A DNA stretch of 52,143 nucleotides from an uncultured Prevotellaceae bacterium (GTDB lineage: Bacteria > Bacteroidota > Bacteroidia > Bacteroidales > Bacteroidaceae), in the NCBI GenBank assembly GCA_900318915.1, contig ONMI01000038.1:1-52143 (forward strand), written 5' to 3'. The notes beneath the pieces are model-generated. The model searched no databases and was not told the DNA's origin. It worked only from the letters and a program-made list of their open reading frames with translations. Shown in pieces: positions 15,501 through 23,465 of the stretch. A program made the translations under genes and the position numbers. Each line of letters starts with the position of its first letter. Position 1 is the first letter of the stretch.

Positions 15501-18072
15501 CGCTCACGACCGTATAGAGCACATGGGTGTCGGAGTTAGAGCTTCCTACCTGCACATAGACAGGTTTTCCATCGGCGGAGAAGTGGGAGTCGGAGACATA
15601 GAACCAGTCGTCGGTTTCCTCGCAGGGAGTCTTGTCGTCGAGGCTGAACATCACGAAGTGGCACTTGATGGTGTCGTTGCCGCAGATGGCGGTGAGCAGG
15701 TGTTTGCCCGAACCGAGCGTATTAGGGTCAAATCCAACGGGCACCACCTTGTTGGTCGGTGCGGTATACGCCTTGGGGCTGTTGTTGATATAATAAGTCA
15801 CCACGCCGTCGACATCGGCGCCGGCCATGTTCTTGTAGTCGAAGCGGACGGTTTTCAAACTGTCGCGTTCTGTCCTTTGGGGCAAGTTGCAGGCCAGCAC
15901 TGTGCTGCGCGAGCCGAGCGGCAGTGAGATTTCGGCCGAGTGGGTCTCGCCGCCGGTGTCGGTGACATCGGCCACGGCCGTAATGGTGTAGAAGGAATAG
16001 CTGCGGGTGGCACCCTCGGGCAGCACCATGGGCATATCGACGGAGAAGTAGCCGTCGCTGTCGGTAGTGGCATTACCCTCGAGCAGGGTGGTTCCGCGGC
16101 CTCTACTGCCGCCCCACCACCAAGCATTCTGGCGTGTGACGACGTACTTCACCTTGGCGTCCTGTACGGGCACGCCGCTGTACATCATGGCGCGTCCCTT
16201 CACCACCACGGTATCGCCGGCCTGGTAGGTCTCATGTATCTCGGGGAAGGTCACCTCATAGGTGGGACGCTTGTACTGCTCCACGCGGAAGCCCTTGCGC
16301 GTTCCGTTCACCTCGACGGTGAATAAGCCTGTGAGTCCGTTTTCCGGAAGGTCGAATTCAGTGGCCGCCTTGCCGAAGGCGTCGGTGACGACCTCTTTTT
16401 GGTCCACCACCTTGCGGTTGGCGTCACTCAGTGTCACGGTGACACTTTGATTTTCGAGACTGGTAGTGGTCAGTTTGCCGTCATGGTAATAGGCTATGAC
16501 GGCCACATGCACTTTCTGCCCCGGCCGGTAGATGGAGCGGTCGGTATAGAGATTGTAGACATCGCGCGACTGCTGGGAGTTGTAATTGCGGAAGGTGGTG
16601 TAGACAGCCTCTTCCGGGCAGAACCTGTCGGTCTCCGTATAGGCGAAGACTTTCTCTACTTGCTTAATATTGTTGGGTGCCACATACCGCGCCTCCCCTT
16701 TCTCGTCGCAGGTCAGCTCCACGGTCTCATGATAATTGCCCTCCTTGTTGGTGCGGTCATACACGTTGAGCCGGAGGTGAGCACCGGGCAGCGGCTGTCC
16801 GGTGGTGGCGCTCACCACAACATAGCGTGTGGTGTTCTGGGGCAGTCCCATGGCCAGCACCTGCACATCGCTCACATAGTAGAGTCCTCTCTCCACGGGG
16901 ATATTCTTGTTGTCGGTCTGCAGTTCCACCAGGTACATGCCTACGGGCAATTCCGGTATCTCCAGCGAGTCTTCTACGGTCTTGTAGGCCGGTTGTCCGT
17001 CATAGCGCCGTTTTTGCTGTATCTGGTTGAGGGGCATCATGGCCGCTTTTACGAGCGCGAGGTCTTTATCCGGCCTCAGGTCATAGTCTCTGGAGGCATC
17101 GAGCGAGAGGCGGGTCACGGTCATGGTGATTTCCTGCACGTTGCGCAGCGTCATGCCGGTCATTTTCTTCGATTTGGAGGGCAGATTCCACTCATTGCCG
17201 AAGTAGACATGAAAGTAAGGCTGCGTGATTTTCTTCAGGTTGTTGCGCAGGATGTTGATTCTGGGCCAGCTGCCCCACTTGCTCACAGCATAGTTGATGA
17301 AGTTGACCCTATCCTCCAGTCCCTCGTCGGAACTGTCCATGAGCGAGTAGCGGTAAACGGCCAGTTCACCGGCCACTTTGATATCGCCATAGACGGTAAG
17401 CAGCGAGTCGACGAGTCGTCTGCGTTCAGAAGAAGGCAGGTATTTGCCGCCGTTCCAATGTCCGGAGCGCACCATTTCGCAGGCTGTGAGGCAGGCGGCC
17501 GTGCGGAGCGAGGTGTTGCGGTAGTAGTTATGAAGCACAGCGTAGTCCTTGGCCTCATAGCCTATCACGCTGAGCAGGTCGTTGTCGAACCAGCGTCCGT
17601 CATAGCCGTTTTCAATGAGTTGCTGATATTCCGACACCTTATGGCGTGCCAGGAGTTCGGGCTGTTGAAGCGCAGCCTTGAAATAGGGCTCAGCCTTGCT
17701 GCGGCCCAGTTGGTAATTGTCTCTGTAGAGGCATCCGAGTACGGTGTTCCACACAGCGGCGAGTACGGGGTCCTTGGCCCTTGCCTCCTGTTCCATCCGC
17801 TCCAGCCGGGCCACTTGTCCTGATATGGAGTCGGGGGTGAGTGCACACATCACCTGGGTGTTGCGCAGCGATGCTTTCAGCAAATGTCCATACGATTTTT
17901 CACGACTGGCCTTGTCGATGATAAGGCTGAGTTTTTCCATTTCCGACTTGGGAAGGTCTTTTTTAGAGGCTTCTTCCACTTGCTTCCAAAGCGACTTATA
18001 CGACTGTCCGCTTACCGAAAACGGCAAGAGGCAGAAGATGGCCAATATGTAGTGAAAAAACTTCATTTGCAA
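12583..18072 (-). CDS. Alpha-2-macroglobulin family protein (large extracytoplasmic, thioester-less)
   Basis: The 1,829-aa product has a signal peptide (MKFFHYILAIFCLLPFSVSG), a helical N-terminal region, tandem macroglobulin MG domains (NLYTDRSIYRPGQKVHV, the MG2 signature, near residue 510), a central A2M domain (EKVSLRENLSETAFFLPDL, WKMMALATDQEM) and an alpha/alpha toroid (QNSDGSWSWWPGMSG). Bacterial macroglobulins are thought to trap foreign proteases in the periplasm. In thioester-bearing members a CxEQ motif begins the toroid; here the corresponding stretch before YYANT reads SDDVVSQASA, with no cysteine, so covalent trapping is unlikely. It is the first gene of the operon, behind a near-perfect promoter. 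Another M in the open frame (MQMKFF) precedes the chosen one by two residues. Confidence 0.9.
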   Translation of the reverse strand: MQMKFFHYILAIFCLLPFSVSGQSYKSLWKQVEEASKKDLPKSEMEKLSLIIDKASREKSYGHLLKASLRNTQVMCALTPDSISGQVARLERMEQEARAKDPVLAAVWNTVLGCLYRDNYQLGRSKAEPYFKAALQQPELLARHKVSEYQQLIENGYDGRWFDNDLLSVIGYEAKDYAVLHNYYRNTSLRTAACLTACEMVRSGHWNGGKYLPSSERRRLVDSLLTVYGDIKVAGELAVYRYSLMDSSDEGLEDRVNFINYAVSKWGSWPRINILRNNLKKITQPYFHVYFGNEWNLPSKSKKMTGMTLRNVQEITMTVTRLSLDASRDYDLRPDKDLALVKAAMMPLNQIQQKRRYDGQPAYKTVEDSLEIPELPVGMYLVELQTDNKNIPVERGLYYVSDVQVLAMGLPQNTTRYVVVSATTGQPLPGAHLRLNVYDRTNKEGNYHETVELTCDEKGEARYVAPNNIKQVEKVFAYTETDRFCPEEAVYTTFRNYNSQQSRDVYNLYTDRSIYRPGQKVHVAVIAYYHDGKLTTTSLENQSVTVTLSDANRKVVDQKEVVTDAFGKAATEFDLPENGLTGLFTVEVNGTRKGFRVEQYKRPTYEVTFPEIHETYQAGDTVVVKGRAMMYSGVPVQDAKVKYVVTRQNAWWWGGSRGRGTTLLEGNATTDSDGYFSVDMPMVLPEGATRSYSFYTITAVADVTDTGGETHSAEISLPLGSRSTVLACNLPQRTERDSLKTVRFDYKNMAGADVDGVVTYYINNSPKAYTAPTNKVVPVGFDPNTLGSGKHLLTAICGNDTIKCHFVMFSLDDKTPCEETDDWFYVSDSHFSADGKPVYVQVGSSNSDTHVLYTVVSGETVLEEGSFDLNNSILTRPFTYQSSYGNGIVVTYAWVKEGKTYTHQVSLLRPLPDKRLKLEWATFRDRLQPGQKEQWTLKVTRPDGTPAPAQLLATMYDKSLDQVYSHGWAFEPTFYLPLPTMRWNFMSHNSYGMGAEEPYKLLNEPALLLNHFYESLFSVDSYYIRDWSDNGRRGPIRMKSARVEAMNGEMAEMQALKAEMVMDEKPMDSNTTADQEEAPAAPGAKGEKVSLRENLSETAFFLPDLVADQKGNVVMKFTLPESVTTWKMMALATDQEMNHGQITAEAVAQKDVMVQPNVPRFLRINDMATLPARVFNNTDKTINGVATLALLDPETMKTVYKQNKNYRLDPGQGSSVLFDVKADGKLPLYVCRVTVSGKGYSDGEQHYLPVLPDHEMVLRTYPFTQHGPGRMAVKLDQLFAEGIKDGKLTVEYTNNPAWLVVQTMPSLATLVSDDVVSQASAYYANTIGSYIMGLSPAIRENVMKWQQEADNGSLTSPLEKNQELKDLVLSETPWVRVAESETAQKRDLALYFDEALLSSRLQAALYKMKKLQNSDGSWSWWPGMSGSAYMTVSVTQTLVRLNHMIGNQQNTAPMVKSAFDFLGKYLVEEMKETKKEAKNKKHVRPSETALQIMYIFALDGRKLPSAVNDAQKYFIGLLRDKATEFTIYGKATAAVIFAANKEKQLADEFVESISQYSVMTEEAGRYFDTRRAYYSWCDYKIPTEVAAIEAFKAVRPNDLQTVEEMQRWLLHEKRGHSWNTYINTVNAAYAFLDGNLQALDNGEQTRFTLNGKNIHIDGATAGLGYVKTTVPANGSQAFAAEKTSQGTSWGALYAQFDQKSTEVTASASEISVKREIVGNPAELKVGDRIRVRITMKAERDLDFVQVVDRRAACMEPVSQLSGYRNGCYCAPQDNQTCYYFDRMPKGTHVIETEYYIDRAGTYDTGTCKAQCAYAPEYVGMAPAYTLVVR

Positions 18073-18095
18073 AAAAATTAAGACGTCTTAGGCTG

Positions 18096-18126
18096 CAAAG
18101 ATAGCTTTTTTTTGTGATTGGTCAAA
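18096..18126 (-). promoter_or_regulatory. Promoter of the macroglobulin operon
   Basis: On the minus strand TTTG (18123-18126) is followed after exactly 19 bases by TATCTTTG (18096-18103), a full match to the Bacteroidetes sigma-ABfr-type consensus TTTG-N19-TAnnTTTG. The start codon of the macroglobulin-like gene lies 23 bases further on. Confidence 0.85.
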
Positions 18127-18217
18127 TTTTTTTGCGTTTTTTTGCGCGCTCGTGCATATAAAATGTCATTTGATGTTTTCAGCGAGTACTACCGCCAACT
18201 ACTGAAAAACTTATATT

Positions 18218-19513
18218 TTATTTTACAATAGAAGGATACAATGTAGTTTGTACAATCCCCCTTATAAACAGATAGACCACGAATGCCAGCCACAGAGCAT
18301 GGTTGCCCCAGGCCTGAGGCAGGAAAAAGACGAGCAGGAAGAAAACGGCTGTTGCCACGAGCGACGACACCAGCATGCCCTTGGTGGCCGTAAGGCCGAT
18401 GAAGACGCCGTCCCACACAAAGGCCGCCATGCCCGCCAAGGGTACAGCCAACGCCCATCCGAAGTAGTCCATAGCGGCTGATGTGACGTCGGCATCGTCT
18501 GTAAGTAAGTTTAAAAACGCCTGGCCACCAACCATATACACAACAGTAAAAGTAATCATTACCAATGCTCCCCATCCGAACACATGTCTCACGGTATCGC
18601 TGAGCGAAGACCTGTCGTGTGCTCCGAAGTATTTTCCGCACATCGCCTCTCCCGCGAACGCGAAGCCGTCCATGAAATAAGAATAGAGGATATAGAGTTG
18701 GGTGAGCAGCGTGTTCACAGCCAGTATCAAGTTGCCCTGTCGGGCGCCCATGGAGAGGAAGAAGAAATTGACGGTGACGAGGCAGAGCGTACGGATGAAA
18801 ATATCGCTGTTAATTTTGAAAAAACGCAACATTTCGCCCCAATTCAGTACTTTTTCCCAATTACCGTACTTACCCCATTTTCCGTAGTATTTGTAAAGTA
18901 GTACGACGGCCATTCCCGCTCCCGCATACTGTGCCAGCACCGTGCCGGCCGCCACGCCCCTGACCTGCCAGTGCAGGCCGAACACGAAGAGCAGACTGGC
19001 GGCGATATTGAAGAGGTTCTGGAAGATAGCCACCATCATGGGCAGTCGGGTGTTCTGCATGCCAACGAACCATCCGGAGAGGCTGTAGAGTACAAGGGTG
19101 GCCGGTGCCCCCCACACACAGATATGATAATACTGCGTGGCCAGAATCAGCGTATCGGGTGCCGGCCCCACGAGGGCGAAGGCCAGCCACCGTATGGGGT
19201 TCTGCGCCGCCAAAATAAGCAGTGCGATACCCAGCGCCACACAGAGCGAGCGCAGCAGCGAGTTGACCACGCCAGGCGCATCTCTCCGGCCCAGAGCCTG
19301 CGAGGTGAGTCCGCTGGTGCCCATTCGCAGGAAGCCGAAGAGCCAGTAGAGGATATTGAACACCATGGAGCCCACCGCAATGGCACCGATATAAGCGGCA
19401 TCGCCGATGTGGCCCACAATGGCCACATCGACGAGTCCCAGCAGCGGCACCGTGATGTTCGACACGATAGAGGGTACCGCCAGCCGCAGTATCTGTCGGT
19501 TGCGCGGCGACAT
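18218..19513 (-). CDS. MATE family efflux transporter (DinF-like)
   Basis: This 431-aa inner-membrane protein has about 12 predicted helices and opens with RQILRLAVPSIVSNITVPLLG, then DVAIVGHIG, the typical MATE entry. MATE pumps export drugs and metabolites in exchange for H+ or Na+. The second half repeats the fold (GARQGNLILAVNTLLTQLY, then DGFAFAGEAMCGKYFGA), characteristic of the DinF branch. The start codon overlaps the stop of the upstream alcohol dehydrogenase gene as TGATG, so the two are translationally coupled. The substrate cannot be read from sequence. Confidence 0.92.
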   Translation of the reverse strand: MSPRNRQILRLAVPSIVSNITVPLLGLVDVAIVGHIGDAAYIGAIAVGSMVFNILYWLFGFLRMGTSGLTSQALGRRDAPGVVNSLLRSLCVALGIALLILAAQNPIRWLAFALVGPAPDTLILATQYYHICVWGAPATLVLYSLSGWFVGMQNTRLPMMVAIFQNLFNIAASLLFVFGLHWQVRGVAAGTVLAQYAGAGMAVVLLYKYYGKWGKYGNWEKVLNWGEMLRFFKINSDIFIRTLCLVTVNFFFLSMGARQGNLILAVNTLLTQLYILYSYFMDGFAFAGEAMCGKYFGAHDRSSLSDTVRHVFGWGALVMITFTVVYMVGGQAFLNLLTDDADVTSAAMDYFGWALAVPLAGMAAFVWDGVFIGLTATKGMLVSSLVATAVFFLLVFFLPQAWGNHALWLAFVVYLFIRGIVQTTLYPSIVK

Positions 19514-20697
19514 CAGAAGTTGGCCAGTCGGAACACCTCTTCCATGTCGGGACGCTCGAGCACGCGTATGTTGCCCAACTTGAGTTTTCCGTCACGGCTG
19601 GCCTTGCGTGCCAGTTCCTTAATTTCGTCATCGGTCAGGGTGCGTCCTATCAGTTCCTTGACACCCACTGGCATGCCGATGGCATGGTAGAACTGCTCCA
19701 TGGCCTCGATGCCCTTCAGGGCTGTGCGCTCGGGGTTGGTGAAATCATTGTCCACCCCCATCACATTGACGGCGAAGCGGGCAAAACGCGACTCATGTCC
19801 GGGCAGCACAAAGCGTGCCCAGCTGCTCCAGATGGCAGCCAGTCCGGCGCCATGTGTCACGTCGAACATAGCACTCAACTCATGTTCCAGCTTGTGTGTG
19901 GCGAAGTCCTTGCATGTGCCGCACTCGGTGAGGTCGTTGTGCGACAGACTGCCGGCCCACATGATCTGCGCCCTTGCGCGGTAGTCCTCCGGGTCGCGCA
20001 GCACATCAAACACGCAGTCCTTCACGGTGCGCATGAGCGCCTCGGCGATGCCGTCGGTCAGCGTCATGTCCTCATGCACGGTGAAGTAGCGCTCCATGGT
20101 GTGCATCATGATGTCGGTAGCGCCGGCGGCGGTCTGATAGGGCGGCAGTGTGAAGGTACGCTCCGGATTCATAATACAGAAGCGGCAGCGGCACAGGTTG
20201 CTGTTGATACCCAGTTTCAGACCCGTTTCCTCGTTGGAGATCACGCAGCTGTTGCTCATCTCGCTGCCGGCGGCAGGAATGGTGAGCACGGCACCGATGG
20301 GCAGGCAAGCCTTCGGGGCATCCTTGCCGAGCCAGAAGTCCCACACATCACCCTCATAGGGCACGCCGTAGCCGATAGCCTTCGCCGAGTCGATCACGCT
20401 GCCTCCACCTACGGCCAGAATGAAGTCGACCTGTTCCTTGCGGCAAAGTTCGATACCTTCTCTCACCAGCGAGAGGCGGGGGTTGGGCACCACGCCGCCC
20501 AACATGACATAGGGTATGCCGGCCTCCTTGAGCAAAGCCTCCATCTTATCGAGCAGACCCGAGCGTTTGGCGCTCTTACCGCCGTAGTGAATGAGCACTT
20601 TCTTACCGCCATATCGCTTTACGAGCTGGGCCACCTGCTCCTCCGACTGTTTGCCGAAAACCACCTCGGTAGGAGCATAGAAATTGAAATCTTTCAT
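19513..20697 (-). CDS. Iron-containing alcohol dehydrogenase (YqhD/butanol dehydrogenase type)
   Basis: The 394-aa group III dehydrogenase reduces aldehydes with NAD(P)H. It shows the nucleotide-binding GGGSVIDSAKAIG, the metal-binding DIMMHTMERYFT and the histidine-rich segment THKLEHELS followed by FDVTHGAGLAAIW, in family order. The N-terminus MKDFNFYAPTEVVFGK is typical of BdhA/YqhD proteins, so ATG 20697 was chosen over the longer open frame. A good promoter lies 54 bases upstream. Coupling to a MATE exporter suggests a role in detoxifying aldehydes or related compounds, an inference from context only. Confidence 0.93.
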   Translation of the reverse strand: MKDFNFYAPTEVVFGKQSEEQVAQLVKRYGGKKVLIHYGGKSAKRSGLLDKMEALLKEAGIPYVMLGGVVPNPRLSLVREGIELCRKEQVDFILAVGGGSVIDSAKAIGYGVPYEGDVWDFWLGKDAPKACLPIGAVLTIPAAGSEMSNSCVISNEETGLKLGINSNLCRCRFCIMNPERTFTLPPYQTAAGATDIMMHTMERYFTVHEDMTLTDGIAEALMRTVKDCVFDVLRDPEDYRARAQIMWAGSLSHNDLTECGTCKDFATHKLEHELSAMFDVTHGAGLAAIWSSWARFVLPGHESRFARFAVNVMGVDNDFTNPERTALKGIEAMEQFYHAIGMPVGVKELIGRTLTDDEIKELARKASRDGKLKLGNIRVLERPDMEEVFRLANF

Positions 20698-20750
20698 GCT
20701 GTTGTTATTGTTGTTTGGGTTAGTTGATGCGGAAAAAAATGTTTGGAATG

Positions 20751-20780
20751 CAAAAATAGCCAAAAAAAAGCATACAGCAA
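20751..20780 (-). promoter_or_regulatory. Promoter of the alcohol dehydrogenase-MATE operon
   Basis: On the minus strand TTG (20778-20780) precedes TATTTTTG (20751-20758) by 19 bases, matching the Bacteroidetes consensus. The dehydrogenase ATG is 53 bases downstream. Confidence 0.7.
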
Positions 20781-20802
20781 CAAGTTTTTCAATTATTTTT
20801 CC

Positions 20803-20810
20803 TATCTTCG
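20803..20810 (+). promoter_or_regulatory. Possible -7 element for bcp
   Basis: TATCTTCG differs by one base from TAnnTTTG and lies 31 bases upstream of the bcp start. The -33 position has no TTG, so this is a weak candidate. It faces away from the dehydrogenase promoter, making the region a divergent control region of about 145 bases. Confidence 0.35.
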
Positions 20811-20841
20811 CAGCGTAAAAACACATCCTTTACGATTGATT

Positions 20842-21297
20842 ATGATACAAGTTGGCGAGAAGGCCCCTGACTATCTGGGGCGCGACGAGAATGGCCGGGA
20901 AGTACGTCTGAGCGACTTTGCCGGCAAAAAAGTGGTAATCTATTTCTATCCGAAGGACTCCACCCCCGGCTGTACCAGCGAAGCGTGCAACCTGCGCGAC
21001 AACTACCACACCCTGATGCGTGAGGGGTATGCTGTGGTGGGGGTAAGCGTGGACAGCGAACAGTCGCACCGGCGCTTCAAGGAGAAACACGAGCTGCCCT
21101 TCCCCCTCATCTCCGACACCGAAAAACAGCTGGTTCAGCAGTTTGGTGTCTGGGGCGAGAAGAAGATGGCCGGCCGCACCTATTTCGGTGTCTACCGCAC
21201 CACTTTCATCATCAGTGAGGACGGCACGGTGGAACGTGTCATCGGACCGAAGGATATCAAGGTAAAGAACCACACCGCACAGATTCTAACCCAATAA
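20842..21297 (+). CDS. bcp: Thioredoxin-dependent thiol peroxidase (Bcp/PrxQ)
   Basis: This 151-aa cytoplasmic peroxiredoxin reduces H2O2 and organic peroxides. The motif YPKDSTPGCTSEACNLRD contains the peroxidatic cysteine and, five residues later, the resolving cysteine, the spacing that defines the Bcp class. Length is normal for the family. The frame is open further upstream, but MIQVGEKAPDYLG matches the family start. The acyl-CoA synthetase gene follows after 28 bases on the same strand, so the two may be co-transcribed. Confidence 0.94.
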   Translation: MIQVGEKAPDYLGRDENGREVRLSDFAGKKVVIYFYPKDSTPGCTSEACNLRDNYHTLMREGYAVVGVSVDSEQSHRRFKEKHELPFPLISDTEKQLVQQFGVWGEKKMAGRTYFGVYRTTFIISEDGTVERVIGPKDIKVKNHTAQILTQ

Positions 21298-21325
21298 AAC
21301 ACTTTAACAATACATAAATAATACT

Positions 21326-23386
21326 ATGATTAACAAGCAGTTATTATCCCCCGATAGCATTGTAGTAATCGGAGGTTCCAACAATGTGCACAAACCCGGC
21401 GGTGCAGTGGTGCGCAATCTCATCAGCGGCGGCTACAAGGGTGTGCTGCGCGTGGTGAATCCCAAAGAAGACGAGGTGCAGGGCATCAAGGTGTTTCACG
21501 ACGCCAAGGAACTACCCCCCACCGACCTTGCCATTTTGGTCATACCTGCACGTTTCTGCCCCGACTCGGTAGAATATCTCGCTGCCGAGAAGCAAGTGCG
21601 TGCCTTCATCATCATCTCGGCTGGTTTCGGCGAGGAGACGGCCGAGGGCGCCGAGTTTGAGCACCGCATCCTGGAGTCGTGCGAACGCTACGGCGCCGCT
21701 CTGATTGGTCCCAACTGCATCGGTCTGCTCAATGCCAACCACCACAGTGTGTTCACCAAGCCGATACCCAACCTTAACCCCAAGGGTGTCGACTTCATCT
21801 CTGGCAGCGGTGCTACCGCCGTGTTCATCCTTGAGTCGGCCGTGATCAAAGGTCTGCAGTTCAACTCCGTATGGAGCATCGGCAACGGCAAGCAGATAGG
21901 CATAGAAGACGTGCTGCAATATATGGACGAGCATTTCGATGCAGAGCGCGACTCGCATGTGAAACTGCTGTATATAGAGAATATCTCCAATCCCGACAAG
22001 CTGCTCTTCCACGCCGGTTCGCTCATCCGCAAGGGATGCCGCATCGCCGCCATCAAGGCCGGCAGCAGCGAGAGCGGAAGCCGTGCCGCCTCATCGCACA
22101 CCGGCGCCATCGCCAGCAGCGACAGTGCTGTCGAGGCCCTCTTCCGCAAGGCCGGTATCGTGCGCTGCTTCTCCCGCGAGGAGCTCACCACCGTGGGCTG
22201 TATCTTCACGCTGCCGCCCATCACCGGCAAGAATTTCGCTATCGTGACCCATGCCGGCGGCCCCGGTGTGATGCTCACCGACGCGCTGAGCAAGGGCGGT
22301 CTGAACATACCGGCTCTCAACGGCCCTGTGGCCGACGAGTTGAAGGCCCAACTCTTCCCGGGCGCCTCCACTGCCAACCCCATCGACATTCTTGCCACCG
22401 GCACCCCCGAGCATCTTGGCATCGCCATCGACTACTGTGAGAAGCGTTTCGACAACATCGACGCCATCATGGTCATCTTCGGCACCCCCGGACTGGTACA
22501 GCTCTACGAGGCTTACGACGTGTTGCACAAGAAGATACTGGAGTGCAAGAAGCCTGTGTTCCCCATCCTGCCCAGTCTGCACACAGCAGGTCCTGAGGTG
22601 GAAGAATTCCTGCGCAAGGGCCATGTCAACTTCAGCGACGAGGTGGTGCTGGCCACCGCGCTCACCCAAATAATGAAGACCCCGGCACCGGCACCCCCCG
22701 AGATAGAACTCTTCGGTGTCGACGTGCCCCGCATCCGCGAGATTATCTCCGGCATCAAGGAGAACGGCTACATCTCGCCCGACCTCGTGCATCAGTTGCT
22801 CGAGAGCGCCGGCATTCCGCTCGTGCCCGAGTTTGTGAGTGCCGATGAGGAGGAGATTGTGGAATTTGCCAACCGCACTGGCTATCCTGTGGTGGCCAAG
22901 GTGGTAGGTCCGGTGCATAAGAGCGACGTGGGCGGTGTGACCCTCGGCATCCGCTCTCCGGAGCACCTTCGTCTGGAGTTTGCCCGCATGATGACCATTC
23001 CCGACGCCAAGGGCGTGATGGTGCAGAAGATGCTGAAGGGCACCGAGCTCTTCGTGGGTGCCAAGTATGAGCCCCGCTTCGGGCACACCGTGCTGTGCGG
23101 TCTGGGCGGTATCTTCGTCGAGGTGCTCAAGGACGTGTCGAGCGGTCTGGCGCCCCTGTCGTATGCCGAGGCCTACTCCATGATCCGCTCGCTCCGCGGC
23201 TACAAGATCATTGAAGGCACCCGTGGCCAGAAGGGCATCAACCAGAAGAAGTTTGCCGAGATTATCGTGCGGCTGTCCACCCTGCTCCGTTTCGCTACAG
23301 AGATCAAGGAGATGGATATCAACCCGCTTCTGGCCGATGAGGAGAACGTGACAGCTGTCGACGCCCGCATCCTGATAGAGAAATAA
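21326..23386 (+). CDS. ADP-forming acetate/acyl-CoA ligase, fused alpha-beta subunits
   Basis: The 686-aa protein joins a CoA-binding Rossmann domain (VIGGSNNVHKPGGAVVRNL near residue 13), a succinyl-CoA-ligase-like domain and a C-terminal ATP-grasp domain (YPVVAKVVGPVHKSDVGGV). The phosphorylated histidine is expected in RAASSHTGAIASSD near residue 257. The family conserves the energy of acyl-CoA thioesters as ATP: acyl-CoA + ADP + Pi to acid + CoA + ATP, or runs in reverse. Such enzymes act in fermentative acetate or propionate formation. Both halves look intact. The gene is followed after 12 bases by a 23-bp perfect hairpin terminator. Confidence 0.9.
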   Translation: MINKQLLSPDSIVVIGGSNNVHKPGGAVVRNLISGGYKGVLRVVNPKEDEVQGIKVFHDAKELPPTDLAILVIPARFCPDSVEYLAAEKQVRAFIIISAGFGEETAEGAEFEHRILESCERYGAALIGPNCIGLLNANHHSVFTKPIPNLNPKGVDFISGSGATAVFILESAVIKGLQFNSVWSIGNGKQIGIEDVLQYMDEHFDAERDSHVKLLYIENISNPDKLLFHAGSLIRKGCRIAAIKAGSSESGSRAASSHTGAIASSDSAVEALFRKAGIVRCFSREELTTVGCIFTLPPITGKNFAIVTHAGGPGVMLTDALSKGGLNIPALNGPVADELKAQLFPGASTANPIDILATGTPEHLGIAIDYCEKRFDNIDAIMVIFGTPGLVQLYEAYDVLHKKILECKKPVFPILPSLHTAGPEVEEFLRKGHVNFSDEVVLATALTQIMKTPAPAPPEIELFGVDVPRIREIISGIKENGYISPDLVHQLLESAGIPLVPEFVSADEEEIVEFANRTGYPVVAKVVGPVHKSDVGGVTLGIRSPEHLRLEFARMMTIPDAKGVMVQKMLKGTELFVGAKYEPRFGHTVLCGLGGIFVEVLKDVSSGLAPLSYAEAYSMIRSLRGYKIIEGTRGQKGINQKKFAEIIVRLSTLLRFATEIKEMDINPLLADEENVTAVDARILIEK

Positions 23387-23398
23387 AGGCAGCAGTAT

Positions 23399-23450
23399 CC
23401 ATAAAAAGAATCGGGAGGAACGATGAGGTTCCTCCCGATTCTTTTTATGG
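23399..23450. terminator. Long bidirectional terminator
   Basis: A perfect 23-bp inverted repeat (23399-23421 with 23428-23450) surrounds a six-base loop. The stem contains AATCGGGAGGAAC and its complement with A-rich and T-rich outer ends, so it can end both the acyl-CoA ligase and the glutamine synthetase transcripts, which converge here. Confidence 0.92.
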
Positions 23451-23465
23451 AAGCTTCCGGGCGGT

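Noticed and set aside
18176-18208. TTTTCAG/CTGAAAA repeat after the MATE gene as a terminator
   Set aside because: The 7-bp AT-rich stem has a 19-base loop and no T-rich tail on the minus strand, too weak to call.
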